NCBI GenBank assembly: GCA_014529385.2
Contig: CM043944.1
Location: 75,203,884-75,267,883, forward strand
Length of the DNA stretch: 64,000 nucleotides
Direction: 5' to 3'
Source of the DNA: Adiantum capillus-veneris
Taxonomy: Eukaryota > Streptophyta > Polypodiopsida > Polypodiales > Pteridaceae
The position numbers were made by a program, and so were the translations under genes. Of this stretch, positions 63,627 through 64,000 are shown piece by piece. The first letter of the stretch is position 1. Every line of letters begins with the position of its first letter. The notes beneath the pieces were generated by a model that was given only the letters and a program-made list of their open reading frames with translations, was not told the origin of the DNA and did not search any database.

Positions 63627-64000
63627 ATGATAGATGAGTATGCTACTGACCCTGACTATAGAGACATAATGTCAGCCCTTGCTTTGGGAAAGAAAGAGGA
63701 ACCATTCACCTTGCAGGATGGTTATCTTCTTCGTGGCAATAGGCTATGTGTCACCCACTCCCTTCGTAAGAAATTCATGTATGAATCCCATGCTCCTCCC
63801 TATGTGGGACATAGAGGCATTTAACCTACTCTCCGAGGAGTAAAAACGTACTTCTATTGGCCTACCATGAAAATGTACATAAAAGAGTGTTTCAGAATGT
63901 GTAGTATGCCAAAAGACCAAGTATGATAGAGGCAAGCAACTTGGATTACTCCAGCCATTGCCTATCCCAAATTCACCATGTATATCCATGGATTTCATCT
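63627..64000 (+). pseudogene. G1 gypsy integrase, N-terminal part (runs off the window)
   Basis: The frame 63627-63824 has DEYATDPDYRDIMSAL, FTLQDGYLLRGNRLCV and ESHAPPYVGHRGI, the first half of the H2C2 zinc domain. In other frames YFYWPTMKMYIKEC and CVVCQKTKYDRGKQLGLLQP follow, then SMDF at the window edge, where the integrase core starts. RT before integrase is the Ty3/gypsy order. Confidence 0.85.

Overview
This window is plant nuclear DNA made almost entirely of nested and decayed transposable elements. I found no intact host gene. The evidence for a land plant is: Ty1/copia and Ty3/gypsy elements with plant-type primer sites (initiator-Met and tRNA-Asp), a CACTA transposon with a Transposase_21 gene, fragments of a PLS-type pentatricopeptide-repeat (PPR) gene, a leucine-rich-repeat-type receptor kinase, a dehydrin-like protein and the spliceosomal helicase BRR2, and short GT-AG introns. 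A large, non-angiosperm genome (fern or lycophyte type) would fit the Penelope-like element and the repeat load, but that is a guess.

Layout. 1-4.9 kb: decayed retroelement sequence, a 64-bp minisatellite with a dimeric pattern, and GC-rich low-complexity DNA ending in a C run. 4.9-6.0 kb: a 1.06-kb element with inverted arms of about 380 bp. 6.1-8.5 kb: an unrecognised decayed multi-exon unit. 9.7-11.6 kb: Ty3/gypsy pol remains on the minus strand. 12.4-13.2 kb: a MITE-like element with CCCGGGGGATTCAC ends. 13.4-16.6 kb: a broken Penelope-like (PLE) reverse transcriptase with CxC motifs. 16.6-33.1 kb: a head-to-tail series of non-coding units, each with a TATAAA/GGTGAG motif. (CA)n microsatellites mark the junctions, and a copia element (23178-28251, TSD GTCTC) sits in one unit. 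33.6-40.5 kb: a CACTA element inserted in a promoter-like repeat. Its TNPA-like gene (minus) and Tnp2 gene (plus) diverge from a 1.8-kb array of stacked palindromes. 40.5-43.0 kb: the second copy of the promoter-like repeat and the reversed leader and LTR of a gypsy family (G3). 43.0-48.2 kb: a second copia copy on the minus strand (TSD TTTTA). 48.25-64.0 kb: an outer gypsy element (G1: zinc knuckle, protease, then RT/RNase H/integrase) split by a 13.1-kb gypsy element (G2, 48984-62130).

How the parts relate. G2 has two LTRs, primer site, leader repeats, gag, zinc knuckle and protease, but no RT or integrase that I can see. In their place lie fragments of several host genes: antisense BRR2, a dehydrin-like N-terminus, receptor-kinase pieces and a PPR gene. 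A 3' ORF of unknown function runs up to the polypurine tract. G2 would need another element's enzymes to move; G3 shares its LTR and leader but its coding part is not in the window. The most unusual signals are the PLE and its (CA)n-junction array, the gene-capturing G2, and the palindrome array between the two CACTA genes. All coding regions show stops or frameshifts, so transposition competence is unlikely for any element here.
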